A stretch of 64,000 nucleotides of DNA from CADEEN01 sp963740395 (GCA_963740395.1 CAVUEP010000092.1:1-64000); one strand, 5' to 3'. Counted from the stretch's first letter, positions 53,942 through 62,946 are shown. Program-made: numbers and translations. The notes: generated from the sequence alone by a model not told the origin.

Positions 53942-54603
53942 ATGCCGCTGAACCCGAACCACCTGCAGGCGCTGAATGCCGCCGTGCTGTCCGACACGCT
54001 CGACAGCCTGGGCCTGATGCAGCAGGCGATGAAACCCTTCATGCGCCCGCTGGACGACAGCGCTGCAGCTCATCGGCCGCGCGCGCACCGGCCTGTACAT
54101 GCCGGTGTACGCGCCGCCGGCCGCGGGCGAGAACCCCTACGAGGTGGAGATCGCGCTGGTCGACGACCTCGCGCCCGGCGACGTGGTGGTGCTGGCCTGC
54201 GACGGCCCGACCGAGCGCATCGCGCCCTGGGGCGAGTTGCTGTCGACGGCCAGCGTGGCGCGCGGCGCGGCCGGCTGCGTCACCGACGGCCTGGTGCGCG
54301 ACGTCAAGCAGATCCGCGAGATGCGCTTCCCGGTGTTCTGCGGCGGCATCGGGCCGCTCGACACCAAGGGCCGCGCGCGCATGGTCGAGCGCGACGTGCC
54401 GGTGGTGTGCGCCGGCGTCGCCGTGCGCCGCGGCGACCTCGTGTTCGGCGACGTCGACGGCGTGGTCGTCATCCCGCAAGAGCGTCGAGCAGGAGGTCGT
54501 GCGCCGCGCACTCGAAAAGGTCTCGGGCGAGAACCAGTCGCGCGAGGCGCTGCAGCGCGGCGAGAAGCTGGCCGACGTGTTCAAGCGGCTGGGGATCCTG
54601 TAG
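53942..54603 (+). CDS. RraA-like / HMG aldolase family protein (two frameshifts)
   Basis: About 220 residues of the RraA/DlpA superfamily: LNAAVLSDTLDSLGLMQQAM, then after an indel near 54060 LIGRARTGLYMPVYAP, PGDVVVLACDGPTERIAPWGELLSTASVARGAAGCVTDGLVRDVKQI (metal/pyruvate site), GIGPLDTKGRARM and VVFGDVDGVVVIPQ-type strand. An indel near 54480 leads to SVEQEVVRRALEKVSGEN. Members include the RNase E inhibitor RraA and 4-hydroxy-4-methyl-2-oxoglutarate aldolases; the latter is more likely from the longer C-terminal tail. Confidence 0.87.
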
Positions 54604-54695
54604 CCGCGGTCCCCGCCCCCGTTGCGGCACGGCCGCTCAGGTGCACCCGCGGCGCCGCGGGCGCGGCAACCCCTGGCTTCATCGTCCTCTGTCGC

Positions 54696-56087
54696 TCAGC
54701 CGGCGCCCAGCATGCGCTTGGGGTCCACCCAGGCATCGAACTCCTCGGCGCGGATGCCGTGGAGGGCCGATGCCGCCTCACGCAGGCTGAGCCCGGTCTT
54801 GTGCGCATGCTTGGCGATCTCGGCAGCGCGGTCGTAGCCGATGTGCGGCACCAGTGCAGTGACGAGCATCAGTGAGCGGCTCATCATCTCCTGCGGCACG
54901 CTCGGCCATCGACCTCGGTGCCCTCGACGCAATGCTCGGCAAAGCTCGCCATCGCGTCGGCCAGCAGGCGCAGGCTGTCGAGCACGTCGTAGGCGATCAG
55001 CGGCTTGTAGACGTTGAGCTCGAAGTGACCCTGGCTCGCGGCGATGCCGATCGCCACGTCGTGGCCCATCACTTGGGCGCACACCATCGTGAGCGCCTCG
55101 ACCTGCGTCGGGTTCACCTTGCCCGGCATGATCGAGCTGCCGGGCTCGTTGGCGGGCAGTCGAAGTTCACCCAGCCCGGCGCGCGGGCCGCTGCCCATCA
55201 GACGGATGTCGTTGGCGATCTTGTTGAGCGCCACGGCGATGCGTCCTGAGCGCGGCATGCAGGCCGACCAGCGGCTCATGGCCGGCCATCGCGGCGAAGA
55301 GGTTGTCGGCGACGACGAACGGCGCGCCCAGGCGCGCAGCCAGAACGGCCGCGACACGGGCACCGAATTCGGGGTGCGTGTTCAGGCCGGTACCGACGGC
55401 GGTGCCACCGATCGCCAGCGCGTGCAGGTCGGGCAGGGCGCGGCGCAGCGCGGCTTCGGCGATCGCGAGCTGGGCGTCGTAGCCGCCGAACTCCTGGCCG
55501 AACGTGACCGGCGTCGCGTCCTGCAGGTGGGTGCGCCCGATCTTCAACGTGTCGGCGAACGCGATGGCCTTGGCCTGCAACGCGCCGCGCAACCGCGCGA
55601 GCGACGCCAGCAGCGGCCTGGCCTGCAGCACCACGGCGAGGTGCATCGCGGTCGGGAACACGTCGTTCGACGACTGCCCGAGATTGACGTCGTCGTTCGG
55701 GTGCACCAGGCGCTCGGCCCCGAGGCCGCCACCCAGCGCCAGCGAAGCGAGGTTGGCGATGACCTCGTTGGCGTTCATGTTGCTCTGCGTGCCCGAGCCG
55801 GTCTGCCAGACCGACAGCGGGAACTGGGCATCGAACTCGCCCGCGGCAACGCGCGCAGCGGCAGCCGCGACGGCCCCGGCCTTCGCCGGCTCGAGCAGGC
55901 CGAGATCGCGGTTCACCTCCGCAGCGGCGCGCTTGACCTCTGCCAACGCGTGGACGACCTCGAGCGGCATGCGCTGTTGGCCGATCTTGAAGAAGCGAAG
56001 GCTGCGCTCGGTCTGGCCTCCCCACAGCGCATCGCTCGGCACCTCGATCGGACCGAAGCTGTCAGTCTCCGTGCGGCTCGAGGACAT
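54696..56087 (-). CDS. fumC: Fumarate hydratase class II (two frameshifts)
   Basis: Interconverts fumarate and malate in the citric acid cycle. About 464 residues in the fumarase/aspartase fold: DSFGPIEVPSDALWGGQTERS, WQTGSGTQSNMNANEVIANLAS, HPNDDVNLGQSSNDVFPTAMH, KIGRTHLQDATPV, and the signature GSSIMPGKVNPTQVEAL. Indels near 55250 and 54900 break the frame. GGAGGTGATCC precedes ATG 56087. The first 140 bases of the gene and its leader are duplicated immediately upstream (56174-56399). Confidence 0.92.
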
Positions 56088-56399
56088 GTGGATCACCTCC
56101 GGACACTGCCTGCCATCCTGATAGGCCGATGAGACCACAGTATGAAGTTGCCCGGACTTCGTGGACAACTCGCGCCAACGCGTGGACGACCTCGAGCGGC
56201 ATGCGCTGTTGGCCGATCTTGAAGAAGCGAAGGCTGCGCTCGGTCTGACCGCCCCACAGCGCATCGCTCGGCACCTCGATCGGACCGAAGCTGTCAGTTT
56301 CCGTGCGGCTCGAGGACATGTGGATCACCTCTGGACACTGGCGGCCATCCTGATAGGCCGATGAGACCACAGTATGAAGTTGCCCAGACGTCGTGGACA
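55942..56399. repeat. 232-bp tandem direct duplication across the fumC start
   Basis: Unit 1 (55942-56173) and unit 2 (56174 to about 56399) match closely, with about ten differences seen by eye. Each contains the fumC ribosome site, start codon and first 49 codons plus about 85 bases of leader. Unit 2 is a truncated decoy 5' end, diverging where it meets the IS-remnant region. The differences argue against a plain assembly duplicate and for an older duplication. Confidence 0.85.
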
Positions 56400-56449
56400 G
56401 CTTGTTGTTGGAGGTGGCGAACCGCGATGGCGGCTTGCCGTGATCCTGC

Positions 56450-56490
56450 AATGACAAAAGCCCCGCACTTGCGCGCGAGGCCTTGAATGG
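56450..56490. repeat. Relic of tRNA-associated terminator, copy 1
   Basis: AATGACAAAAGCCCCGCACT and the following bases to 56490 match 59645-59685 at 38 of 41 positions. At the later site this hairpin borders the tRNA-Asn 3' half. Here the tRNA part is missing. The gap 56400-56585 shows no gene. Confidence 0.6.
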
Positions 56491-56585
56491 CTTGGCGCCC
56501 CCTAACAGGGTTGTCCGCAGCCGTCGCGCTACACATCGCCGTCGGCAATGCTTGGAGCGCATTGGCTGAGGAGGGTGGCAGATGG

Positions 56586-56827
56586 GTCTGATTGACCCTG
56601 GCAAGCCCTGACAGAACGGCACCAACGAGAGCTTCAACGGCAAGCTGCGCGACGAATGCTTGAGCATCGAGTGGTTCCGCTCGCGCAACGAGGCGGCCTT
56701 CGTCATCGAATCCTGGCGGCAGCACTACAACGCAGTGCGGCCGCACAGTTCAATCAACTACTTGACCCCGCACGAGTTCAAGCGGCAACATCATTCCATC
56801 CCCAACCGAGCAGCTCTCCAGGAATGA
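56586..56827 (+). pseudogene. IS3-family transposase (OrfB) 3' remnant
   Basis: The last 80 codons of an rve-type integrase: GLIDPGKP, then stop, QNGTNESFNGKLRDECLS, EWFRSRNEAAFVIESWRQHY and NAVRPHSSINYLTPHEF (with the DDE Glu in NESFNGKLRDEC). The codon that is normally Trp in PGKPWQNG is TGA at 56609-56611. Everything upstream of about 56586, including OrfA, is gone, and no terminal inverted repeat is seen. An inactive fossil. Confidence 0.88.
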
Positions 56828-57045
56828 CTGGCTCGAAAAATCCGGAGCAAGTCAGGTCGACCAAGCTCATCATCTCTCCGCGCAATTAGCTGACCGCTCT
56901 TTGCCCATCGGGCGGACAATGCCCCAACTGAACGCATTCGGAGATCAGTATCCGTGACTGAACCTCTCGCAGTCTGCGAGCTCTCGCCTTGGTGGGGGCT
57001 ATGTTCACCAGTCGACGAATCGACGCCTGGAATCGGAAACATCAC

Positions 57046-57489
57046 ATGAACATGCCGTCTGATCGAGAGCCAGATTCATCGGAGCGAAGCCTCCTCCGCG
57101 TCAAAGCGATTTCGCGGTGGGACAACGAAGGCGGGGCCGGTGATGGCGAGCATGGGCGTCCCGCTTCGGTGGAGTTGCTGACTGCCGCGCTACCGCTGAC
57201 AGATGCCGAGCTGGTGCAGTTGCAGATTCGGGTCATCGCGCTCGAGAACTTGCTGACGGCGTTGCTGGTCGATGCTTCCGACCAGCAACTGAATCTGGCC
57301 CGTGAAATATCCGAATGCATCACCCCACGTCCTGGCTTCACACCGCATCGCCTGACGATCCACGCGGCCGCCCGGATGATCAGCCTCGTCGACAGATCTG
57401 GTCGCTTGCGCAGCCTGCAATCCGCCGCAGCGAGCGTCGGCGATCCCCCGATCAGTGGGCAAGGTCTCGAATTCAGGAGCGCGGGGTGA
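57046..57489 (+). CDS. Hypothetical protein upstream of the CBS gene
   Basis: About 147 residues, soluble. The central helices (LTDAELVQLQIRVIALENLLTALLVDASDQQLNLAREISECITPRPG) form a short coiled coil, followed by LTIHAAARMISLVDR. The start is ATG 57046 or 57052. Its stop overlaps the CBS-gene GTG start, so the two are coupled. No family recognised. Confidence 0.62.
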   Translation: MNMPSDREPDSSERSLLRVKAISRWDNEGGAGDGEHGRPASVELLTAALPLTDAELVQLQIRVIALENLLTALLVDASDQQLNLAREISECITPRPGFTPHRLTIHAAARMISLVDRSGRLRSLQSAAASVGDPPISGQGLEFRSAG

Positions 57490-57938
57490 GCACGAAGCTT
57501 GTGAGCAACATCGCTGCTGCGGCCCGTTCGCGGCTGCTCGCGGTCCAAGCCGACATGCCGCTGCGGGAAGTGGCGCGGTTGCTGTCGAGCACCCAGATCA
57601 GCCTGGCCGTGGTTTGTGATCAAGAAGGGACGATGATCGGCGTGGTGACCAAGTCAGACATCGTCCGGCAGATTGGTCACTGTACGGGCCGCAGCTGCGC
57701 CGCCACTGTCGACGGCCTCATGACGAGGAATGTGATCTCGTGCCGCACCACCGATGGCCTGCCCGATGTGCTGTCGATGATGCAGGTGAACGGACTGGTG
57801 CACGTTCCGGTCGTCGACACAGAAGGCAAGCCTTCAGGCGTCGTGAATGCGCGTGATGCGCTGCGCGAGCTGTTGCTTGAAGGTCAGTACGAAGAGGCCC
57901 TGCTGCGCGACTACGTGATGGGAGTCGGCTATCGATGA
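57486..57938 (+). CDS. CBS-domain pair protein
   Basis: A 150-residue protein made almost entirely of two CBS motifs (a Bateman module): LLAVQADMPLREVARLLSSTQISLAVVCDQEGTMIGVVTKSDIVR and VDGLMTRNVISCRTTDGLPDVLSMMQVNGLVHVPVVDTEGKPSGVVNARDALR. Such modules sense adenine nucleotides. The start is GTG 57486 inside the previous stop codon. It lies about 150 bases before sdhC and may sense energy state, but that is inference. Confidence 0.9.
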   Translation: MSTKLVSNIAAAARSRLLAVQADMPLREVARLLSSTQISLAVVCDQEGTMIGVVTKSDIVRQIGHCTGRSCAATVDGLMTRNVISCRTTDGLPDVLSMMQVNGLVHVPVVDTEGKPSGVVNARDALRELLLEGQYEEALLRDYVMGVGYR

Positions 57939-58087
57939 TTCCATGATTTCTGTGCACATGGCCTCGATGACTGACACCGGGCCACGAAGCGCAACCTGCC
58001 CGGCATCCGACCTACCGGCGCGTTCCGCTGGACGACGATGAAGATGACGCTCGGCTCGCCCGGCCTCGATTGTTTGGGGAGGTAACG

Positions 58088-58470
58088 ATGATCTCCCCAC
58101 GCTTTCGCCGCCCCGTATTTCTCGACCTGACGAAGATCCGGATGCCCATCGGTGCGCTGACTTCGATCGGCCACCGGATCAGCGGCGTCGTACTGACGAT
58201 CGGTGTCCCTGTGGTCGTCTACCTGATGGCGGTATCGCTCGAAGGCGAGGAGTCGTTCGCGCACGTGTCAAGCCAGTTGCGACACGCTCCCGTCAAGGCC
58301 GCGCTGGTGATCCTTGTCTGGCGTTTTCGCACCACGTCCTCGCGGGGGTGCGGCACCTGTTGTCGGACTTCGACATCGGCTCGCCGCTGCCCTCGGCGCG
58401 TCGCAGTGCCTGGCTTGTGAATCTCGGAGGTGTCGCTTTGGCGGTGCTTGCGGGCGCGGTTCTGCTGTGA
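58088..58470 (+). CDS. sdhC: Succinate dehydrogenase cytochrome b556 subunit (one frameshift)
   Basis: Membrane anchor of complex II. It starts ISPRFRRPVFLDLTKIRMPIGALTSIGHRISGVVL (the SdhC signature with the quinone-site Ser/Arg), has three helices, and after an indel near 58326 continues FSHHVLAGVRHLLSDFDIG, whose His is the haem b ligand. About 127 residues. GGGAGG lies five bases before the ATG. The stop overlaps sdhD as GTGA. Confidence 0.9.
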
Positions 58471-58814
58471 AAGTTCCCGGCATTGGGTTCACCGGGCTGG
58501 CCGCATGGTGGGCCCAGCGGCTCAGTGCCGTCTACATGCTGGCCTTCTTGATATTCCTGCTCGCTACCTTCGCGCTCGATCCAGTGCGCGACTACGCGCA
58601 ATGGCACGGCTGGGTCGGCCGCCCCAGCATCAAAGTCGCATTGGCCACGTTCTTCGCGGCGCTGCTGTCGCACATGTGGGTGGGCTTGCGCGACGTGCTG
58701 CTCGACTATGCGAAACCGCCAGCGTTCCAGCGTCTCCTGCTCGTAACCGTAGGCTGCGGCTTGTTGACCATCGCCATCTCCGTGGTTTGGATTCTGGTGT
58801 CGATTCCTGGTTAA
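58467..58814 (+). CDS. sdhD: Succinate dehydrogenase hydrophobic membrane anchor subunit
   Basis: A 115-residue protein with three membrane helices (GLAAWWAQRLSAVYMLAFLIFLLATF; VALATFFAALLSHMWVGLRDVLLDY; LLLVTVGCGLLTIAISVVWIL). The SAVYM and HMWVGLRDVLLDY segments are typical of SdhD, with the haem/quinone His and Tyr. The start is GTG 58467. The next gene is sdhB, 35 bases on; the expected sdhA is not between them. Confidence 0.9.
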   Translation: MKVPGIGFTGLAAWWAQRLSAVYMLAFLIFLLATFALDPVRDYAQWHGWVGRPSIKVALATFFAALLSHMWVGLRDVLLDYAKPPAFQRLLLVTVGCGLLTIAISVVWILVSIPG

Positions 58815-58849
58815 AGCCACCGCCTGAACGCACCGAAACGAAAGTCGCA

Positions 58850-59587
58850 ATGAAGTTCTCGATTTCCCGTTACGACCCCGATCGCCACGCCAAACCCTAC
58901 CTGCAGGACTTCGAGATCGAACTGTTGCCCACGGAGCACATGTTGCTCGACGTGATTCTTCGCCTCAAGCAGCAGGATCCGACGCTGACTCTCAGAAAGT
59001 CGTGTCGGGAAGGCGTGTGCGGCTCCGACGCGATGAACGTCAACGGTCGCAACGGCCTGGCGTGCATCACGCCCGTGCGCGGCCTGAAGGAGCCGGTTGT
59101 AATCCAGCCTTTGCCGGGCTTTCCGATCATTCGCGATCTCGTCGTCGACATGACGCAGTTTTACAAGCAGTACCACTCGATCAGGCCCTACCTGGTGAAC
59201 ACCGAACCCCCGCCGGAAAAGGAACGGCTTCAGTCGCCTGACGAGCGCGACCGGTTGAACGGCTCGTACGAGTGCATTCTCTGCGCGTGCTGCAGCAGCC
59301 AGTGTCCGTCGTACTGGTGGAACCCCGACAAGTTCGTTGGCCCCGCTGGTTTGATCCAAGCCTATCGATTCATCGTCGACAGCCGCGATCGCGCCATTGA
59401 GGAGCGTCTCGACGACTTGAGCGGCGCCTATCGGTTGTTTCGCTGCCGCACGATCATGAATTGCGCCGAGGTCTGTCCGAAGGGGCTCGAACCGGTCCAC
59501 GCGATAGAGAAGATTCGGCTGAAGATGTCTGGAGCCAGGGAAGTGGGCGGTGCCTTGGACAAACATCCACCGATTTCACCGACATAG
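58850..59587 (+). CDS. sdhB: Succinate dehydrogenase iron-sulfur subunit
   Basis: A 245-residue protein with the plant-type [2Fe-2S] cysteines (SCREGVCGSDAMNVNGRNGLAC) and the two bacterial clusters (CILCACCSSQCPSYWW and CRTIMNCAEVCPKGL). It passes electrons from the flavoprotein SdhA to quinone. Reading is intact. Without an adjacent sdhA this copy can only work if the flavoprotein is encoded elsewhere. Confidence 0.95.
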   Translation: MKFSISRYDPDRHAKPYLQDFEIELLPTEHMLLDVILRLKQQDPTLTLRKSCREGVCGSDAMNVNGRNGLACITPVRGLKEPVVIQPLPGFPIIRDLVVDMTQFYKQYHSIRPYLVNTEPPPEKERLQSPDERDRLNGSYECILCACCSSQCPSYWWNPDKFVGPAGLIQAYRFIVDSRDRAIEERLDDLSGAYRLFRCRTIMNCAEVCPKGLEPVHAIEKIRLKMSGAREVGGALDKHPPISPT

Positions 59588-59644
59588 GCATTGACGCTTA
59601 CGGGGGGCAGGTCACAACCCGCAATTGGCCGCAACCACACCCCC

Positions 59645-59727
59645 AATGACAAGAGCCCCGCACTTTCGCGCGAGGCCCTGAATGGGGTGGCTCCTCGACC
59701 TGGGCTCGAACCAGGCACCTACGGATT
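59645..59727 (-). other. tRNA-Asn 3'-half relic with terminator (att-like), copy A
   Basis: On the minus strand 59727-59688 reads AATCCGTAGGTGCCTGGTTC then GAGCCCAGGTCGAGGAGCCA: the 3' side of the anticodon stem, variable loop, T arm, acceptor strand and CCA of a tRNA, best fitting tRNA-Asn (GUU). The 5' half is absent. A GC-rich hairpin (59652-59677) follows as in a tRNA terminator. Such 3'-half fragments are left by site-specific integration. The rest of the 325-base gap 59588-59912 holds no gene. Confidence 0.65.
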
Positions 59728-59912
59728 CATGGCGCGGAAACGCGCGGGCCTGTCAACGAACTTGCTCGTCCTCGCTCGTCAGGTCTTGCCAAACCGCGCC
59801 AAGGTTGTCACGTTGACGCTCTGCCGAGGCGAATTGGCGAACTCTGCGCCGTAAGACATGACACCATCGAGCGACCGATACAGGCAATGCCGCGGGCACG
59901 TAGCAACTCATC

Positions 59913-60191
59913 ATGCACAGGCAGTCATTTCCAATGTCATTTCCAATGCGCCTACTGGTCGGCGCACTTGTCGTCGCGGTGCCGACGATCGGCTGTTTCG
60001 GCTACTACGCTGTCGCAGAGGGCAATGTTGCCCCTACGTTCCTGATCATGTTGGCGTATCCGCTCGCGCTGATCGGGCTGGCGGCATTCGCAACCGCTGC
60101 ACTTGCTCCGCGGCGATCACGCGCGACCCTCTTGCTGTCAGCGGCCTGCTGCGCGCTGCCCGTCTTGTTCCTACTCTGGGTGCGAATGTAG
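59913..60191 (+). CDS. Small membrane protein (92 aa)
   Basis: Two or three hydrophobic helices (LLVGALVVAVPTIGCFGYYAV; TFLIMLAYPLALIGLAAFATAAL; LLLSAACCALPVLFLLWVRM). Start at ATG 59913 or the in-frame 59934/59946. It lies between the two tRNA-Asn relics, so it may be cargo of the old insertion. No family recognised. Confidence 0.55.
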   Translation: MHRQSFPMSFPMRLLVGALVVAVPTIGCFGYYAVAEGNVAPTFLIMLAYPLALIGLAAFATAALAPRRSRATLLLSAACCALPVLFLLWVRM

Positions 60192-60303
60192 GCGCACGCA
60201 CTGTCTGCTGGACTTCATGACCCTCGAGAAACGGATGGCAAGCGGGACGGGGCGGACGTGAGTCCGATGTCACGTCTTCATCGCAGCAGAGCAAGTAAGA
60301 AAG

Positions 60304-60375
60304 GCCTGCACTCGCGCGCAGGCCCTTGTCTTGATTGGCTCCTCGACCTGGGCTCGAACCAGGGACCTACGGATT
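60304..60375 (-). other. tRNA-Asn 3'-half relic with terminator (att-like), copy B
   Basis: 60375-60336 on the minus strand matches copy A at 39 of 40 positions, again from the anticodon loop to CCA. A hairpin GCCTGC-N8-GCAGGC lies at 60304-60323. The two relics flank 648 bases. Copy B has GTCCCTGG where copy A has GTGCCTGG; only copy B keeps a fully paired T stem. Confidence 0.65.
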
Positions 60376-60765
60376 GACAGACACGTTTCCTACGCATCGA
60401 ACCGCAGTCATACACAGCGGAACACAGTCATCGGCACGAAGTTGACGGCGGAGTGTCAATCCGTCGTGGCGGTTTACCGAAGCAGGCACGATGGTGGACG
60501 AGCCGGACGGTCGCCACCGACAGCTCGCGGCCAGGAGCTGTCTTCCGCCGCCGGCTGCTGACGGGCGGCTCGACCAACGGCTGCAGTTCACGGCGCCGGT
60601 CACGCTGGGCAGCAGCCTGCCGCTCGTTGCCCCGCCGGCGCACCTGCGCCGCACGCTGCGCGATGTGCACGACGAAGGGCGAGACTGGCAAAGCGCATGA
60701 TTCACTGCGTCCGGCGGCGCCAGGGTGGCGCTGGCGTCCCCCGGACGCAGTTAGCATCGCACGCC
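60376..60765. other. Non-coding stretch, nothing recognised
   Basis: 390 bases after tRNA relic B without a convincing gene, repeat or terminator on either strand. Short open frames here have no ribosome site and no family resemblance. Confidence 0.5.
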
Positions 60766-61701
60766 ATGTGGAATTGCCGCCTCACCCCTCCCGCCGACTG
60801 GCCCACGCTGGCACCGCTGCTGCACGAATGGAACCGGCGCGCCGACGGCCGCGCACGCTGTTTGCACTCTGAGCAGGGAGTATCGGCGGATCAGCAGGCC
60901 GAGTCGATGCGCGCGCTGGCGCGCGACCAGGCGGTCTTCGTCACCGCCGCCCGGGATGCGCAGGGCGGCACGATCGAAGGCATTGCCGGCGCCACCTTCG
61001 ATACGGCTGCGCGCCGGGCCTGGGTCTGGGGTCCTCTGGTTCACGAGTCGGATCACGCCGAGTCGCTGCGCGCCGCGCTGATCGACGCCCTGCGGCAGGC
61101 GCTGCCAACCATCTCGCGCTTCGATGCCTTCCCGCAAGCCGACGAGGCACCGCTGCTGGAGGCCCTGGAGTGGGCCGGCTACGTCCACCAGCAACACCAT
61201 CGCGTGATGTCGCGGTTGGCATCCGAGTCGACGGCACCTCCGGTGGTCGACGGGTTCATCGTCGATGCCAATGCCTCGCACCCGGCGCTGACTGAGTTGC
61301 CCGAACTGCACGATCGGCTGTTCCCGCAGACCTATCTGCCCGGCGCAGCGGTCGCGGCGAGCCTCGACGACGCGCACCGCCTCCTGATCGCCCTCGACGG
61401 CGGCCGGCTGGCCGGCTACGTCTACGTGCAGCACCAGCGCGTCGAAGGCGACGGCTACGTTGACTACCTCGGCGTGACCGAGTCGGCGCGCGGGCGCGGA
61501 CTGGGCCGCGCCCTGCTCGAGGCGGCGGCGCACTGGACGCTGGTCGAGCGCGGGCTGCCGCGGATTCACCTGACGGTGCGGCAGGACAAGCCAGCGGCGC
61601 TGCGACTCTACGAAGGCGCCGGTTTCCGTGAGATCGCGGCTGGCGCGCACCTGATGTGGCAGCGGCCTGCGCACGGAGTCCTGAGTCGCAGGGCGACGTA
61701 G
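60766..61701 (+). CDS. GNAT-family acetyltransferase, two-domain
   Basis: A 311-residue protein. The C-terminal GNAT domain is complete (YVDYLGVTESARGRGLGRALLEAAAHW with the acetyl-CoA loop, then LTVRQDKPAALRLYEGAGF). The N-terminal half (LAPLLHEWNRRADGRARCL ...) looks like a second, degenerate GNAT fold as in mycothiol-synthase-like proteins. ATG 60766 is chosen as the domain start. The substrate is unknown. Confidence 0.88.
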   Translation: MWNCRLTPPADWPTLAPLLHEWNRRADGRARCLHSEQGVSADQQAESMRALARDQAVFVTAARDAQGGTIEGIAGATFDTAARRAWVWGPLVHESDHAESLRAALIDALRQALPTISRFDAFPQADEAPLLEALEWAGYVHQQHHRVMSRLASESTAPPVVDGFIVDANASHPALTELPELHDRLFPQTYLPGAAVAASLDDAHRLLIALDGGRLAGYVYVQHQRVEGDGYVDYLGVTESARGRGLGRALLEAAAHWTLVERGLPRIHLTVRQDKPAALRLYEGAGFREIAAGAHLMWQRPAHGVLSRRAT

Positions 61702-61932
61702 CCCGCCGGTGTGATGCACCTCTGATTGGTCCGGTCCGACGTGGCGGCCCAATCGCATCATGCGAAGGGGCCCAGAGCTGAAGACCTCGTCGGGTTGGCG
61801 GGCTGCGGTGCGAACGCCAGGCCTCTTGGGCTTATTGCGCTTCATTCGTCCGGGACGTGGTGCTGCATCTGCTGGGCGTGGCGCACAGCGCGCGCCAGAT
61901 CCCTGCTGGTTCGAGGCTTCCGCGCTACGCCT

Positions 61933-62292
61933 TCAACCGCGCCTAGCCTGTTCGGCCTGCCAGTCCTCCAGCAGCGCGGCGTTGCGCTGATTCTTGCGGA
62001 AGGCGACGTCGGCGATGTCGCCGACGATTGGCACGCTGCCCAGCACGAGGTCGATTCCCAGGTTGCCCAGCATGCGCAGCTGCAGCGAGCGCGGCGCAGC
62101 CACTTGTCGCGCCTGCCAGACGATGGACAGTCCCAGTGCCGCGCCGACCAAGTCGCCAGCGACGGGCAGCAGGCCCAGCAGCGATTCGATGCCGAAGCGG
62201 TAGCGCGTGCCGGGGATGCCCCAGGCAGCGTCGAGCCGGTTGGCCCACCGACGGCTGCGTTGTACGCGCCGATCGATCTCGTCTGGCGTCAT
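61933..62292 (-). CDS. DUF4112 family membrane protein
   Basis: A 119-residue protein with the DUF4112 pattern: WANRLDAAWGIPGTRYRFGIESLLGLLPVAGDLVGAALGLSIVWQA, then GNLGIDLVLGSVPIVGDIADVAFRKNQRNAALL. Two amphipathic membrane segments each end in a GxxPxxGD turn. ATG overlaps the Pmp3 gene stop as ATGA, so the two are one operon. The gap 61702-61932 shows no gene. Confidence 0.9.
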   Translation of the reverse strand: MTPDEIDRRVQRSRRWANRLDAAWGIPGTRYRFGIESLLGLLPVAGDLVGAALGLSIVWQARQVAAPRSLQLRMLGNLGIDLVLGSVPIVGDIADVAFRKNQRNAALLEDWQAEQARRG

Positions 62293-62450
62293 TTCACCTT
62301 GGCGATGATGTAGACCGCATGAACGATGCCGGGGATGAAACCCAGCAGTGTGAGCAGGATGTTGATCCAGAAGTGTTTGCCGATGCCGACCTGCAGGAAC
62401 ACGCCCAGAGGCGGCAGTAGGATCGCGAAAATAATGCGGATGATGTCCAT
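62289..62450 (-). CDS. yqaE: Pmp3/YqaE-family small membrane protein
   Basis: A 53-residue protein of two membrane helices: MDIIRIIFAILLPPLGVFLQ, then VGIGKHFWINILLTLLGFIP and HAVYIIAKVK. The PPLGV and the LLGFIPGI-H-A-Y signature are diagnostic of UPF0057. AAGGAG lies four bases upstream of ATG 62450. Yeast and plant members help keep membrane potential under salt stress; in bacteria the role is less clear. Coupled to DUF4112. Confidence 0.93.
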   Translation of the reverse strand: MDIIRIIFAILLPPLGVFLQVGIGKHFWINILLTLLGFIPGIVHAVYIIAKVK

Positions 62451-62923
62451 AAGCTCCTTGTGAGTTTTGCGGATGTGTGCGGCAGGCTCGGATGCATGAT
62501 GGCTCTGCCAATGCGGCGTTCGCAGCCATGTCGCGGCCAGACAGATGCCTAGTCGGCAGGCCCGAACTGGGTTTCCAATTGATGGCCCCCAGAATTGATA
62601 GGCGGTTGCACGCGCGCGGAGCGCTCTTACGCGATCACGGTTTGCGTGACTTGGCTGACGAGGCTAACACCAGCGCTGCGCGGTGTTCGAAAGACGCGCG
62701 CCAGCGTTGGCGTCGGACTGCGCCGCGACCTCTTGTCCGCCGCGGCCGCCTCGCCGGTCGGCCTGCGACCCGGGCGAATCATCATCCCGCGCCGTTTCAG
62801 TCGGCTGCCGGCACGTCGATGCGCCCCGCTGTTGCCAGTCTTGTGGTGCCCTCGACCAGCGGCACCAGAGCCAAGTGAATAGGCGATTTCGTTCATTGAT
62901 TTCCTTGCTCGGTGGCGGACATG

Positions 62924-62946
62924 AAAAAGCGCCCATGGAGGGCGCT
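62924..62946 (-). terminator. Minus-strand rho-independent terminator
   Basis: AGCGCCC-N5-GGGCGCT forms a perfect 7-bp stem whose minus-strand 3' side runs into five T (A at 62924-62928). No coding gene lies immediately upstream on that strand. Confidence 0.7.

Noticed and set aside
59688..60375. Two intact tRNA genes
   Set aside because: Only the 3' half is present in each; no D arm, anticodon or 5' acceptor strand follows.
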